From Spirochaetaceae bacterium (GTDB taxonomy: Bacteria > Spirochaetota > Spirochaetia > DSM-27196 > Salinispiraceae): a stretch of DNA of 6,538 nucleotides. Every line of letters begins with the position of its first letter. Position 1 is the first letter of the stretch. The stretch covers positions 1-6,538 of the forward strand of contig SKVS01000344.1 in assembly GCA_007129335.1 (NCBI GenBank), given 5' to 3'. Made by a program: the position numbers and the translations under genes. A model generated the notes under the pieces. It had not been told where the DNA came from, made no database searches, and was given only the letters and a program-made list of their open reading frames with translations. Below, piece after piece: positions 1 to 6,441 of the stretch.

Positions 1-4
1 AAAA

Positions 5-796
5 ATGTTACAACAAAAAGACACAGACCTCCTGGAATTTGCCAAATCCCTGGCAGAAAAAGCGGGTAACTTGACCAAAAAGTATTTTCGTACTGGTATC
101 GGGTATGAGAAGAAACAGGATAGTACTCCTGTTACCCAGGCAGACCTGGAAGCCGAAACCCTTATGCGAACCCTCATTGAACAGGAATTCCCAACCCACG
201 GTATTATTGGGGAAGAATGGGGGAAAAAAGATGCAAACCCAGGTGATGGAGACCGTTTTGAATGGATTCTCGACCCAATCGATGGAACTAAGTCATTTCT
301 CAAGGGAATTCCTTTATACACAAACCTGGTTGCCTTGCTGAAAAACGGCAAACCATTTCTGGGGGTTATCAATAATCCTGTTCTGGAGGAACTAACCTGG
401 GCCATGACGAATGGGGGGGCATTTCTCAATGGAAGAAAAATTTCAGTCTCCCCTACCGCGCTCCTCAAGGACTCCTGGCTGCAACTGACCGATCCAAGTG
501 ACTTACTCCGTCGGCATCCGGTAACAGGCAAAGAACTCATGGAACAATCGGGTACTACCCGTACCTGGGCTGATGCTCACGGTTACGCAATGGTTGCCAG
601 GGGAGATTCTGATATCATGCTTGATCCCATCATGAGTCTTTGGGATATAGCCTGTCTACAACCGATCATTACCGAAGCCGGAGGTATTTTTACCGATATT
701 CAAGGAAGGGAAACACTGGGAACCAGTTGTATTGCAGCTAATCCGATTCTCCACTCCCAGGTCCTTGCATTGTTCCGAAAAAATGAGTATACATAA
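5..796 (+). CDS. hisN: HisN-type histidinol-phosphatase (inositol monophosphatase family)
   Basis: Mg-dependent phosphomonoesterase of the inositol monophosphatase fold, 263 aa, the usual length for the family. Metal-site motifs are visible: the IIGEE segment (E70/E71), the WILDPIDGTKSF motif (D90, D93) and the WDIA motif (D214) followed by EAGG. DPIDGTKSF, the NGKP..GVI segment, the GAFLNGR motif and the HGYAMVA..DIMLDP stretch match the HisN branch (histidinol phosphate to histidinol, late histidine biosynthesis) better than SuhB-like inositol phosphatases. The substrate is inferred from family resemblance; another sugar or nucleotide phosphatase is possible. The ATG lies 4 bases from the window edge, so its ribosome binding site and any earlier start cannot be seen. 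No other histidine gene is in view. The stop is 48 bp before ssrA on the same strand. Confidence 0.85.
   Translation: MLQQKDTDLLEFAKSLAEKAGNLTKKYFRTGIGYEKKQDSTPVTQADLEAETLMRTLIEQEFPTHGIIGEEWGKKDANPGDGDRFEWILDPIDGTKSFLKGIPLYTNLVALLKNGKPFLGVINNPVLEELTWAMTNGGAFLNGRKISVSPTALLKDSWLQLTDPSDLLRRHPVTGKELMEQSGTTRTWADAHGYAMVARGDSDIMLDPIMSLWDIACLQPIITEAGGIFTDIQGRETLGTSCIAANPILHSQVLALFRKNEYT
765..793 (+). promoter_or_regulatory. possible sigma70-type promoter for ssrA inside the hisN 3' end
   Basis: TTGCAT (765-770) and TATACA (788-793) are separated by 17 bp, the optimal spacing. Transcription would start near 800, giving a 5' extension of about 45 nt that RNase P would have to trim to the mature tmRNA end at 845. 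The -10 match is only 4 of 6 and the site overlaps coding sequence, so this is a candidate chosen by pattern and position. Confidence 0.3.
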
Positions 797-844
797 AGAG
801 CTATTACAAAGTGCTGTTATTCAAGAAAATTCTCGATGAATTTC

Positions 845-1191
845 GGGGGTGTTCCGGATTCGACTGGGGCTGTGGATGACTGCGCAGCAGGTGGAGCGCC
901 ATCTCCTGATTGGCAACCATTATAACTGCCGATAATAACGCAGATTTCGCACTTGCAGCTTAATTAATGCTGCAGCGGATCCTACCAACGCTGCTTCGAA
1001 TTGGTAACGGTCTGTAACATTCCGAGGCTTGTTCGGGTCTATAGTTTGGGGAGGCTCGAAGACATTTTCCAAACTGGGGTTACCGTGGTGTGTCTTTCCC
1101 CCTCCGGTAACCCGACAATCAAAGAAAGACTAAACCTGTAGCGGCGTTTTTGTTGCACCTTAGGACAGGGGTTCAATTCCCCTCACCTCCA
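845..1191 (+). ncRNA. ssrA: transfer-messenger RNA (tmRNA, ssrA)
   Basis: One-piece tmRNA that rescues stalled ribosomes with SmpB and adds a degradation tag. The 5' end GGGGGTG (845-851) pairs over 7 bp with CACCTCC (1184-1190), leaving A1191 as discriminator. TTCCGGATTCGACTGGGGC after the 5' end is the conserved tmRNA opening. The 3' T arm is AGGGG / TTCAATT / CCCCT (1167-1183). Between them lie the tag frame (928-963) and pseudoknot pairings: TACCAA 983-988 with TTGGTA 1001-1006, AGTTTGG 1043-1049 with CCAAACT 1069-1075, AAGACA 1059-1064 crossing to TGTCTT 1091-1096, and GGGTTACCG 1077-1085 with CGGTAACCC 1105-1113. The 3' CCA is not encoded, since AATTTT follows the stem, so it must be added by tRNA nucleotidyltransferase. 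The length of about 347 nt is normal for the family. Confidence 0.97.
928..963 (+). other. tmRNA proteolysis-tag reading frame, ADNNADFALAA-stop
   Basis: Reading from GCC at 928 gives ADNNADFALAA, ending at TAA (961-963), with a second TAA at 965-967. The terminal ALAA is the hallmark recognised by ClpXP-type proteases. The resume codon is inferred: GCC encodes Ala and is preceded by ATAACT, with an A four bases upstream as in other tmRNAs. In most characterised tags the resume codon is also Ala. A later start at GCA (940) would give the shorter ADFALAA and is less likely. Confidence 0.85.
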
Positions 1192-1199
1192 ATTTTTTT

Positions 1200-1235
1200 A
1201 ACTACCAGCTCACTTCGAGCCGGTAGTTTTTTTTT
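1200..1235 (+). terminator. Rho-independent terminator of ssrA
   Basis: AACTACC (1200-1206) and GCTC (1208-1211) pair with GAGC (1217-1220) and GGTAGTT (1222-1228). There is one A-C mismatch (1207/1221) and the loop is ACTTC. A run of nine T follows (1227-1235), partly shared with the stem. It starts 8 bases after the mature tmRNA end. On the minus strand the stem is followed by A residues, not T, so it should not work well for the converging guaA transcript. Confidence 0.92.
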
Positions 1236-1261
1236 CCGTTTTTTTAGTCCCATTCATCTTA

Positions 1262-2812
1262 TTATTCCCATTCAATAGTAGCGGGAGGTTTGGAAGAAAT
1301 ATCGTAGGTAACCCTGCCAATTGCCCCAACCTGGTTGGTGATCATTGCGCTTATTTCAAGAAGATCCTTCATTTCAAAAGGATACACATCAGCAGTCATG
1401 CCATCCGAACGTATGATAGCCCGCAAAGCTGCAACATAACCGTATTCCCGGGCATCTCCGGCAACACCTACGCTGCGTACAGGTAGAAGAACACAGAAAG
1501 CCTGCCAGATTTCTGAATACAAGCCGCGACGTTTTAATTCCTCAATAAAAACCCCATCGGCCTCACGGAGAATATCGCATTTCTCCCGGGTTACTTCACC
1601 CAGAATCCGTACTCCCAATCCCGGACCCGGGAAGGGATGGCGGTAAACTACTTCGGGATCCAGTCCCAGGGTTATACCGAGCTTCCTTACCTCGTCCTTG
1701 TACAGTTTTCCTAAAGGCTCGATGACCTCACCCCTGGCTCGTTTGGCTTCGATAAGGGGAGAACGGACATTGTGGTGGCTTTTTATGACCTGTGCCTTGG
1801 AGCCAATGCCCTTGCCGCTTTCAATGAGGTCTGTATAAAGGGTTCCCTGGGCAAGCAGACTCCCCTGAATGTTTCGGGATAGAATTTCCCGTTCCTGAAC
1901 CTGAATGAACATATCACCGATGATTTTCCGCTTTTCTTCGGGATCAGCAATTCCGCTCAAGGCCGGGAGAAAATCTCCTGACGCATCGATCAAATAAAGG
2001 TTTTTCGCGCCCAAAGCTTTAAGGGTCTTGGCTACCTGTTGACTTTCACCCTTCCTCATCATTCCCGTATCGATGTACATGAGGTGTACCTGTTCTGGGT
2101 CGAGAGCCTGTAACAACAGACCACCTACAACCGTAGAGTCCACGCCCCCAGATATGAGCAACAGCACTGGTTTTGATCTTGCCTGTTCACGCAATTCCAC
2201 CGATACCTCTTCGAGGTAGGCTTCCATGCTCCACTGGGGATCGGCATTGCAAATACCCAGGACAAAGTTCTTTAAAATTTCGGTCCCGTATTGGCAGTGA
2301 CTCACTTCAGGATGGAATTGAATTCCCACCAGGTCCCTGGATTCGTGGGCAACAGCGGCTGGATGCCTATTTTCACTCTGGGCAATGAGTCGAAAACCTG
2401 GTGCAAGGGCGTCTAGACTGTCACCATGACTCATCCAGGAAATAAAACCTTCGGGGACCCCTGTAAAGAGGGGGTGAGTATGGGTAAAGGTCACAGAGCT
2501 GCGACCAAATTCCCGAATGGATTTTTTCTCTACTTTCCCGCCCAGATCCCTGGTCATACGCTGAAGGCCGTAACAAATACCCAAAACCGGTACATCAGTG
2601 TTCAGGAAATCCGGATCGAGGGTAGGAGCATCCTCAGCGTAAACCGAATAAGGCGAACCAGAAAAAATGAGCCCCTTTACCCCGCTCAGGTCAGCATCTT
2701 TGAAGGGAGTAGTCCCTGGTATTATATGGGTATAAACTCCGAATTCCCTGATTCTCCGCGCAATGAGTTGGGTAGTTTGGCTACCAAAGTCAAGAATTAA
2801 TATTTTGTCCAT
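1262..2812 (-). CDS. guaA: GMP synthase (glutamine-hydrolysing)
   Basis: Cytosolic enzyme that aminates XMP to GMP using ATP and glutamine-derived ammonia, the last step of the guanine branch. At 516 aa it matches the usual two-domain bacterial enzyme. Residues about 1-190 are a class I glutamine amidotransferase with nucleophile C80 in GICYG and H167/E169 in QFHPEVSH. Residues about 200-390 are the ATP pyrophosphatase domain with the P-loop SGGVDS (221-226). The C-terminal dimerisation domain ends in the conserved DISSKPPATIEWE. HPFPGPGLGVR (392-402) is also intact. The ATG overlaps the 3' end of purA by 16 bp. Only a weak GGGA lies upstream, 3 nt from the ATG, so translational coupling to purA is likely. 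It is the last gene of guaB-purA-guaA and I see no intrinsic terminator on its strand before it meets ssrA. Confidence 0.98.
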   Translation of the reverse strand: MDKILILDFGSQTTQLIARRIREFGVYTHIIPGTTPFKDADLSGVKGLIFSGSPYSVYAEDAPTLDPDFLNTDVPVLGICYGLQRMTRDLGGKVEKKSIREFGRSSVTFTHTHPLFTGVPEGFISWMSHGDSLDALAPGFRLIAQSENRHPAAVAHESRDLVGIQFHPEVSHCQYGTEILKNFVLGICNADPQWSMEAYLEEVSVELREQARSKPVLLLISGGVDSTVVGGLLLQALDPEQVHLMYIDTGMMRKGESQQVAKTLKALGAKNLYLIDASGDFLPALSGIADPEEKRKIIGDMFIQVQEREILSRNIQGSLLAQGTLYTDLIESGKGIGSKAQVIKSHHNVRSPLIEAKRARGEVIEPLGKLYKDEVRKLGITLGLDPEVVYRHPFPGPGLGVRILGEVTREKCDILREADGVFIEELKRRGLYSEIWQAFCVLLPVRSVGVAGDAREYGYVAALRAIIRSDGMTADVYPFEMKDLLEISAMITNQVGAIGRVTYDISSKPPATIEWE

Positions 2813-4026
2813 GGTTCCCGTCGCAGAATAGTTTGCTTTCTATCGGATCCAACACTGACAATAGTAATTGCGGTGTTGGTATAATCTTCAATGAAGGCTA
2901 TATAGTCTTTGGCTGCCTGAGGAAGGTCATCGAAATGAGTTATTCCAGTAATTGGCGAATTCCATCCCACAAACTCCTGTAATACCGGCTTTGCCTTATC
3001 CAATTCGGGAAGGCCCATAGGAAAGTCGGTTGTTTCGCTTCCGTCGATCTCGTAGGCAACACAGGCCTTTACCGAGGTCAAGGAGTCGTAAACATCCAGA
3101 TGGGTCAAGACCAATCCATCGATTCCGTTGGATGCACAGGCATACTTCAGGGCAACAAGGTCCAAATACCCGCACCTTCTGGGCCTGCCGGTGGTAACCC
3201 CGTATTCATGACCGATTTCCCGGACCAAGTGCTCCAAATCCCCATCCCTGTCTTGAACAAATTCCGTAGGAAAGGGACCGTTTCCAACCCTGGTAGAATA
3301 GGCCTTGAACACCCCCAGAATACCATCAATATCCCGAGGTCCAATCCCAGCCCCCAGTGCTGCACCAGCAGCAGCGCTGTAACCGCTGGAAACATAGGGA
3401 TAGGTGCCCAGATCCAGATCCAGAAGAACACCCTGTGCACCTTCCAGCAGGAGTTTCGTGGGCCTATGATGGAGAATATAAGAGGTAACATCAACCATCA
3501 TGGGTTTGAGCCGCTCGGCAAAACCCGCCAGATAATTCCTGTCATCTTCGTTCAAGAGAGCCATACGTTCGGGGTTGTAAATATCTACCAACCGCATACC
3601 ATCCCTCATGGCTTTCTGACTGAAGGTAACTCCAATACCCCTGCCGGTGGTACCTATGGGTTTCTTCCTCTTTTTATCGATGTCTATGTCAATTTGTTTG
3701 TATCCGGGTAACACGAGGTGGGCCCGACCGGAAATAAACACCCGTCCTTCCCATTGAACACCTTGTGCGGAAATAGTTTCAAGCTCTTGAAACAGGGCAT
3801 CGGGATCAATAACCATACCTGTTCCAAGAATAACTTTCTTACCAGGATAGATAACCCCTGAGGGAATGAGGTGGAGCTTATACACCTTATCTCCATGAAC
3901 AATGGTATGCCCGGCATTTGCTCCACCGGAATAACGGACTATGAGGTCAGCATCCTTTGCCAAAAAGTCAACAATTTTCCCTTTTCCCTCATCGCCCCAC
4001 TGGGCACCAATAACTGCAATATTCAT
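2797..4026 (-). CDS. purA: adenylosuccinate synthetase
   Basis: Joins IMP and aspartate using GTP to make adenylosuccinate, the committed step towards AMP. Visible motifs are WGDEGKGK (10-17, catalytic D12), NAGHT with H40, GTTGRGIG (125-132), EGAQG (195-199), GTYPYVSS (207-214), TTGRPRR (278-284), LTHLDVYD (307-314) and SVGSDR near the end. The start is set at the ATG encoding MNIAVIG because family proteins begin there and AAGGGGA (4033-4039) lies 6 nt upstream. The open frame extends 22 codons further to 4092, but that part overlaps guaB and has no homology. At 409 aa it is short: from TTGRGIG to EGAQG I count 24 residues fewer than in E. coli PurA, in the helical segment around 150-180. 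The region SGYSAAAGAALGAG (214-227) also departs from the usual SSN.TAGG form. It starts 16 bp after guaB and overlaps guaA by 16 bp. Confidence 0.96.
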   Translation of the reverse strand: MNIAVIGAQWGDEGKGKIVDFLAKDADLIVRYSGGANAGHTIVHGDKVYKLHLIPSGVIYPGKKVILGTGMVIDPDALFQELETISAQGVQWEGRVFISGRAHLVLPGYKQIDIDIDKKRKKPIGTTGRGIGVTFSQKAMRDGMRLVDIYNPERMALLNEDDRNYLAGFAERLKPMMVDVTSYILHHRPTKLLLEGAQGVLLDLDLGTYPYVSSGYSAAAGAALGAGIGPRDIDGILGVFKAYSTRVGNGPFPTEFVQDRDGDLEHLVREIGHEYGVTTGRPRRCGYLDLVALKYACASNGIDGLVLTHLDVYDSLTSVKACVAYEIDGSETTDFPMGLPELDKAKPVLQEFVGWNSPITGITHFDDLPQAAKDYIAFIEDYTNTAITIVSVGSDRKQTILRREPWTKY

Positions 4027-4032
4027 GAAGAT

Positions 4033-4039
4033 TCCCCTT
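4033..4039 (-). promoter_or_regulatory. purA ribosome binding site deciding the start
   Basis: On the minus strand AAGGGGA sits 6 nt before the ATG at 4026. This supports the 409-aa start over the in-frame upstream ATG at 4092, which would overlap the guaB coding end by about 50 bp. Confidence 0.7.
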
Positions 4040-4042
4040 GTC

Positions 4043-5479
4043 TTACCGAGAATAGTTTGGAGGCTCCTGGGTAATTGACACGTCATGAACATGACTTTCC
4101 CGTAAGCCAGCGCTGGTTATCTTAATGAATTTCTGATAGCTACGCAATTCATCGATGGTTCGACAGCCGGTATATCCCATACCTTTTCGTAATCCTGTCA
4201 CCAGTTGGTGCAGATAAGGTCTTAGTTCACCCTTATACGCCACCCTGCCTTCCACACCTTCGGGAACCGGGTCTTCGTGCTCGGAAATTTGGTATCGATC
4301 ACCTGATCCGCTCTTAATGGCACCGAGGCTGCCCATACCCCGGTAGGTCTTAAAAATCCTGCCCTCATAAATGACTTCCCGTCCCGGGCTTTCCTTCAAT
4401 CCGGCGAACAGTCCGCCTATCATAACCGCGCTGGCTCCGGCACCAATGGCTTTCACGATATCGCCGGAATATTTTATTCCCCCATCGGCAATGACAGGAA
4501 TTCCGGCTTTCACAGCCTCTTCTGCAGCCCAGAGAACCGCACTGAACTGGGGAACCCCAATACCTGCGACAATTCGGGTTGTGCAAATTGATCCTGGCCC
4601 AACACCAATTTTGATTGCATCTGCTCCTGCTTCAATGAGAAGTTTTGCCCCTTCCCGGGTAGCCACATTTCCACCGATCAAGGGTATGTCGTAGTTTTCT
4701 TTGATGTATCGGATGGCCGCAAGAACTCCCTTGCTCGATCCATGGGCAGAATCAATTACCAGAAAATCAGCCTTTGCCTGAATGAGCAGTTCCAGACGCT
4801 TTTGCAGATCGGTGGGCCCAACCGCTGCACCAACGAGCAAACGGCCATTTTTGTCTACCGCAGCCCTGGGGTGGTTCCGGTGTTTTTCCATGTCTTTAAC
4901 GGTAATTAGACCGGTCAGCTTGTTTTTATCATCAACAACCGGCAATTTTTCGATTTTATGGGTATCAAACAGATCCTGAGCCCCCTTGAGATCGGGACTA
5001 CCGATTGCCACTATAGGGTCGGGGGTCATTACTTCCCTAACCGTTTTGGAATAATCCCTGCAAAAGCGCAGATCCCGGCTGGTAATAATGCCTACAAGAG
5101 TTCCCTCGGCGAGGGTTACCGGAAGGCCGGAAAAACCCTGTCGGTTCATGATGCTCCAGACTTCTTCGACGGTTATATCAGGACTAACGGTAACAGGGTT
5201 TTCAATGATCCAGTTTAAATACCGCTTAACCCGGGAGACCTGGTCAGCCTGATTCTCTGGGGTGAGGTTCCGGTGAATTACCCCTACCCCCCCTTCCAGG
5301 GCAAGTGCAATAGCCAATCGGTCCTCAGTAACCGTATCCATTGCTGCCGAAAGGACAGGGATGTTTAAGGTGACCCCGGGGAAAAGGGTTGTCTTCAGAT
5401 CGGTGTCACCCGGCAGAACTTCCGAATATCCGGGTTGTAACAGTACATCATCGTAACTCAGGGATTCCAATATTTCCAT
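4043..5479 (-). CDS. guaB: IMP dehydrogenase
   Basis: Oxidises IMP to XMP with NAD+, the first and usually rate-limiting step of the guanine branch. It is 478 aa, slightly short of the typical 485-490. A TIM barrel is split by two CBS domains (about 95-145 and 155-200), which in this family bind adenine or guanine nucleotides and modulate activity. Visible residues are VIDSAHG (D243, S244), the IMP loop GPGSICTT with catalytic C299, ADGGI (331-335), the flap TYRGMGS (378-384) and the Arg-Tyr pair R395/Y396 in GSGDRYQ. The C-terminus ITSAGLRESHVHD is family-typical. The start is supported by a strong AAAGGAG 6 nt upstream of the ATG. It is the first intact gene of the guaB-purA-guaA operon and follows a 125-bp gap containing hairpins. 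Confidence 0.98.
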   Translation of the reverse strand: MEILESLSYDDVLLQPGYSEVLPGDTDLKTTLFPGVTLNIPVLSAAMDTVTEDRLAIALALEGGVGVIHRNLTPENQADQVSRVKRYLNWIIENPVTVSPDITVEEVWSIMNRQGFSGLPVTLAEGTLVGIITSRDLRFCRDYSKTVREVMTPDPIVAIGSPDLKGAQDLFDTHKIEKLPVVDDKNKLTGLITVKDMEKHRNHPRAAVDKNGRLLVGAAVGPTDLQKRLELLIQAKADFLVIDSAHGSSKGVLAAIRYIKENYDIPLIGGNVATREGAKLLIEAGADAIKIGVGPGSICTTRIVAGIGVPQFSAVLWAAEEAVKAGIPVIADGGIKYSGDIVKAIGAGASAVMIGGLFAGLKESPGREVIYEGRIFKTYRGMGSLGAIKSGSGDRYQISEHEDPVPEGVEGRVAYKGELRPYLHQLVTGLRKGMGYTGCRTIDELRSYQKFIKITSAGLRESHVHDVSITQEPPNYSR

Positions 5480-5485
5480 GTAAAA

Positions 5486-5492
5486 CTCCTTT
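5486..5492 (-). promoter_or_regulatory. strong guaB ribosome binding site
   Basis: AAAGGAG on the minus strand with a 6-nt spacer to ATG. It is the best Shine-Dalgarno match in the operon and fixes the guaB start at 5479. Confidence 0.85.
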
Positions 5493-5505
5493 CATTCATC
5501 ATTGG

Positions 5506-5524
5506 TAGTTTCAGGATGAAACTA
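5506..5524 (-). repeat. perfect 8-bp hairpin in the guaB leader
   Basis: TAGTTTCA (5506-5513), GGA, TGAAACTA (5517-5524) is a perfect inverted repeat with a 3-nt loop. It lies 13 bp upstream of the guaB Shine-Dalgarno and directly after the T-run of the larger hairpin. It could be an operator half-site pair, an mRNA stabiliser or part of an attenuator. The sequence does not say which. Confidence 0.5.
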
Positions 5525-5585
5525 AAAAGGCTTGCACCCGAGGCTCTGGAAAAGGTTGTTTTGTAATTGCCTCACTGAGCAAGCC
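5524..5585 (-). terminator. terminator- or attenuator-like hairpin between the purB fragment and guaB
   Basis: Read on the minus strand, GGCTTGC (5585-5579) pairs with GCAAGCC (5535-5529). An inner stem GAGGC/GCCTC (5573-5569 with 5544-5540) is nested in it, and five T residues (5528-5524) follow. It begins 19 bp after the preceding stop codon. Alternative pairing within CTCAGTGAG (5580-5572) could compete with it. The loop of about 24 nt is large for a simple terminator, so either a terminator for the upstream operon or a leader attenuator for guaB fits. I do not recognise a known riboswitch class. Confidence 0.5.
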
Positions 5586-5604
5586 AGGATCTTTCTGTCA
5601 AAGA

Positions 5605-6219
5605 TTATTTATTCAGTCCAAGGTTCTCGGCCAATCCGGACATTTCGTGGGTCCACATAGCAGACAAGGCCCGGGCTTTTTCAGTCGCCATTCCCTTGTA
5701 ATGTGCAGGTGAGCTGAAAAATTCGTGAGCATCCTTATGGGCTACAGCTTTAAGCCGCTGGGATACCTTCTGCCATACCTCGGGTTTGGACTCCATAACC
5801 TCCTTGAGGCTGAGGTTTTTTTGCTCAGCCTCAAGGGTTAAAACCCGGATAATCTCATGGGCATCGCTCTCGCCGTTCTGGCTTAACAGAATATATGCGG
5901 CTTCTGCGAGCACACTCGAACCGGCCCGCTGTTCCAGGGTATGGAGCAGTTGTTCCCGGTTGACGGTTAATCCTTTCAGGATTTTATTCATTCGAGAAAC
6001 AGCAGCAGCAAATCCCGCAAGGTAATCCGCTACAAATCTACCGCTTGCAGAATTTGTTAGGTCCCGTTGGTGCTCAGAAATTTGATCCATGTAAAAAGAC
6101 ATGACCCGGGGAGCAAAGGCTTTCCAGAGACTTTTTACGTGCTCGGAATTCCAGGGATTTCGTTTTTGGGGCATGGTGGACGATCCCACCTGGGTAGATG
6201 AAAAATACTCCCGGATTTC
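5605..6219 (-). pseudogene. purB: purB (adenylosuccinate lyase), 3' fragment only
   Basis: PurB cleaves adenylosuccinate to AMP and SAICAR to AICAR. The fragment retains the flexible catalytic-loop signature GSSTMPQKRNP with its serines, the EHQRDLTNSASGRF segment equivalent to the ERDLTNSS motif of PurB proteins, and an ADSL_C-like helical tail (about 220-278). About 270 N-terminal residues are missing. Its position just upstream of guaB-purA-guaA supports PurB over other superfamily lyases such as carboxymuconate cycloisomerase, although the signature alone would not separate them. It ends at TAA (5607-5605), 125 bp before guaB. Confidence 0.78.
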
Positions 6220-6441
6220 ATCGATTACAGCTGCGCGCTCGGCCTCCTGCGTGTCCGGTTGGAGATAGGCGATAATGCGTATCCCTTCTTTCCACGATGC
6301 CATAAGTTCCCCGGCATTTACAAGAAAAAGCCCGAACGCGCTTATAACGAAAACCGAAAGCGCGATTGTCATTACACAGATAGCGTGCAGATACCTGTAA
6401 TTGAAAAAATCTTCAAGCCCGCGGCGAATAGCGTCTATCAT
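5605..6441 (-). CDS. chimeric ORF: FtsX N-terminus joined in frame to adenylosuccinate lyase C-terminus
   Basis: One uninterrupted 278-codon frame carries two unrelated proteins. Residues 1 to about 79 are the cytoplasmic start, first membrane helix (about 19-42) and beginning of the extracellular domain of FtsX, the ABC-type permease partner of FtsE. Residues from about 80 on are the C-terminal half of a fumarase/aspartase-superfamily lyase, best read as PurB. That part starts just before the signature GSSTMPQKRNP (86-96). FtsX normally has about 300 residues and four helices; PurB has about 430-480. Neither activity should survive, because the FtsX permease domain and the PurB N-terminal half with its conserved histidines are missing. 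The start is shared with the ftsE stop (ATGA), with GGAG 7 nt upstream. A genomic deletion fusion or an assembly misjoin are the two explanations. A purposeful fusion looks unlikely. Confidence 0.85.
   Translation of the reverse strand: MIDAIRRGLEDFFNYRYLHAICVMTIALSVFVISAFGLFLVNAGELMASWKEGIRIIAYLQPDTQEAERAAVIDEIREYFSSTQVGSSTMPQKRNPWNSEHVKSLWKAFAPRVMSFYMDQISEHQRDLTNSASGRFVADYLAGFAAAVSRMNKILKGLTVNREQLLHTLEQRAGSSVLAEAAYILLSQNGESDAHEIIRVLTLEAEQKNLSLKEVMESKPEVWQKVSQRLKAVAHKDAHEFFSSPAHYKGMATEKARALSAMWTHEMSGLAENLGLNK
6205..6441 (-). pseudogene. ftsX: ftsX, 5' fragment only
   Basis: FtsX works with FtsE at the division septum to activate peptidoglycan hydrolases. The visible part is a basic amphipathic start (MIDAIRRGLEDFF), a hydrophobic helix and NAGELMASWKEGIRIIAYLQ, which is typical of the start of the FtsX extracellular domain. 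The ATGA overlap with ftsE confirms identity by context. The last three membrane helices are absent. The right boundary of the FtsX-derived part is inferred to lie within codons 75-79. Confidence 0.8.

Noticed and set aside
1200..1235. Bidirectional terminator serving guaA as well
   Set aside because: The minus-strand side of the stem is followed by A residues rather than T.
797..1261. Small protein genes in the 465-bp stretch without a long ORF
   Set aside because: The stretch is explained by ssrA and its terminator; no start with ribosome binding site and sensible frame was found apart from the tmRNA tag.
2426..2800. 124-codon plus-strand open frame antisense to guaA
   Set aside because: It lies opposite the conserved amidotransferase domain and its composition looks like a frame shadow.
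3094..3105. His309 in PurA LTHLDVYD where many enzymes have Lys (TKLD) in the GTP-recognition motif
   Set aside because: The aspartate that reads guanine is kept, and the Lys position varies in other bacterial PurA proteins, so this alone is not notable.
3100..3711. 203-codon plus-strand open frame antisense to purA
   Set aside because: It is a shadow of purA codon structure, with no recognisable domain; purA on the other strand is certain.
4027..4092. Longer purA start (431 aa) at 4092
   Set aside because: The extra 22 residues overlap the guaB coding end, have no family similarity, and a good Shine-Dalgarno precedes the ATG at 4026.
5596..5601. TTGACA (minus strand) as a -35 box for guaB
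   Set aside because: A perfect -35 hexamer, but no acceptable -10 lies 16-18 bp downstream (TCAGTG at 17 bp), so it is not called a promoter.
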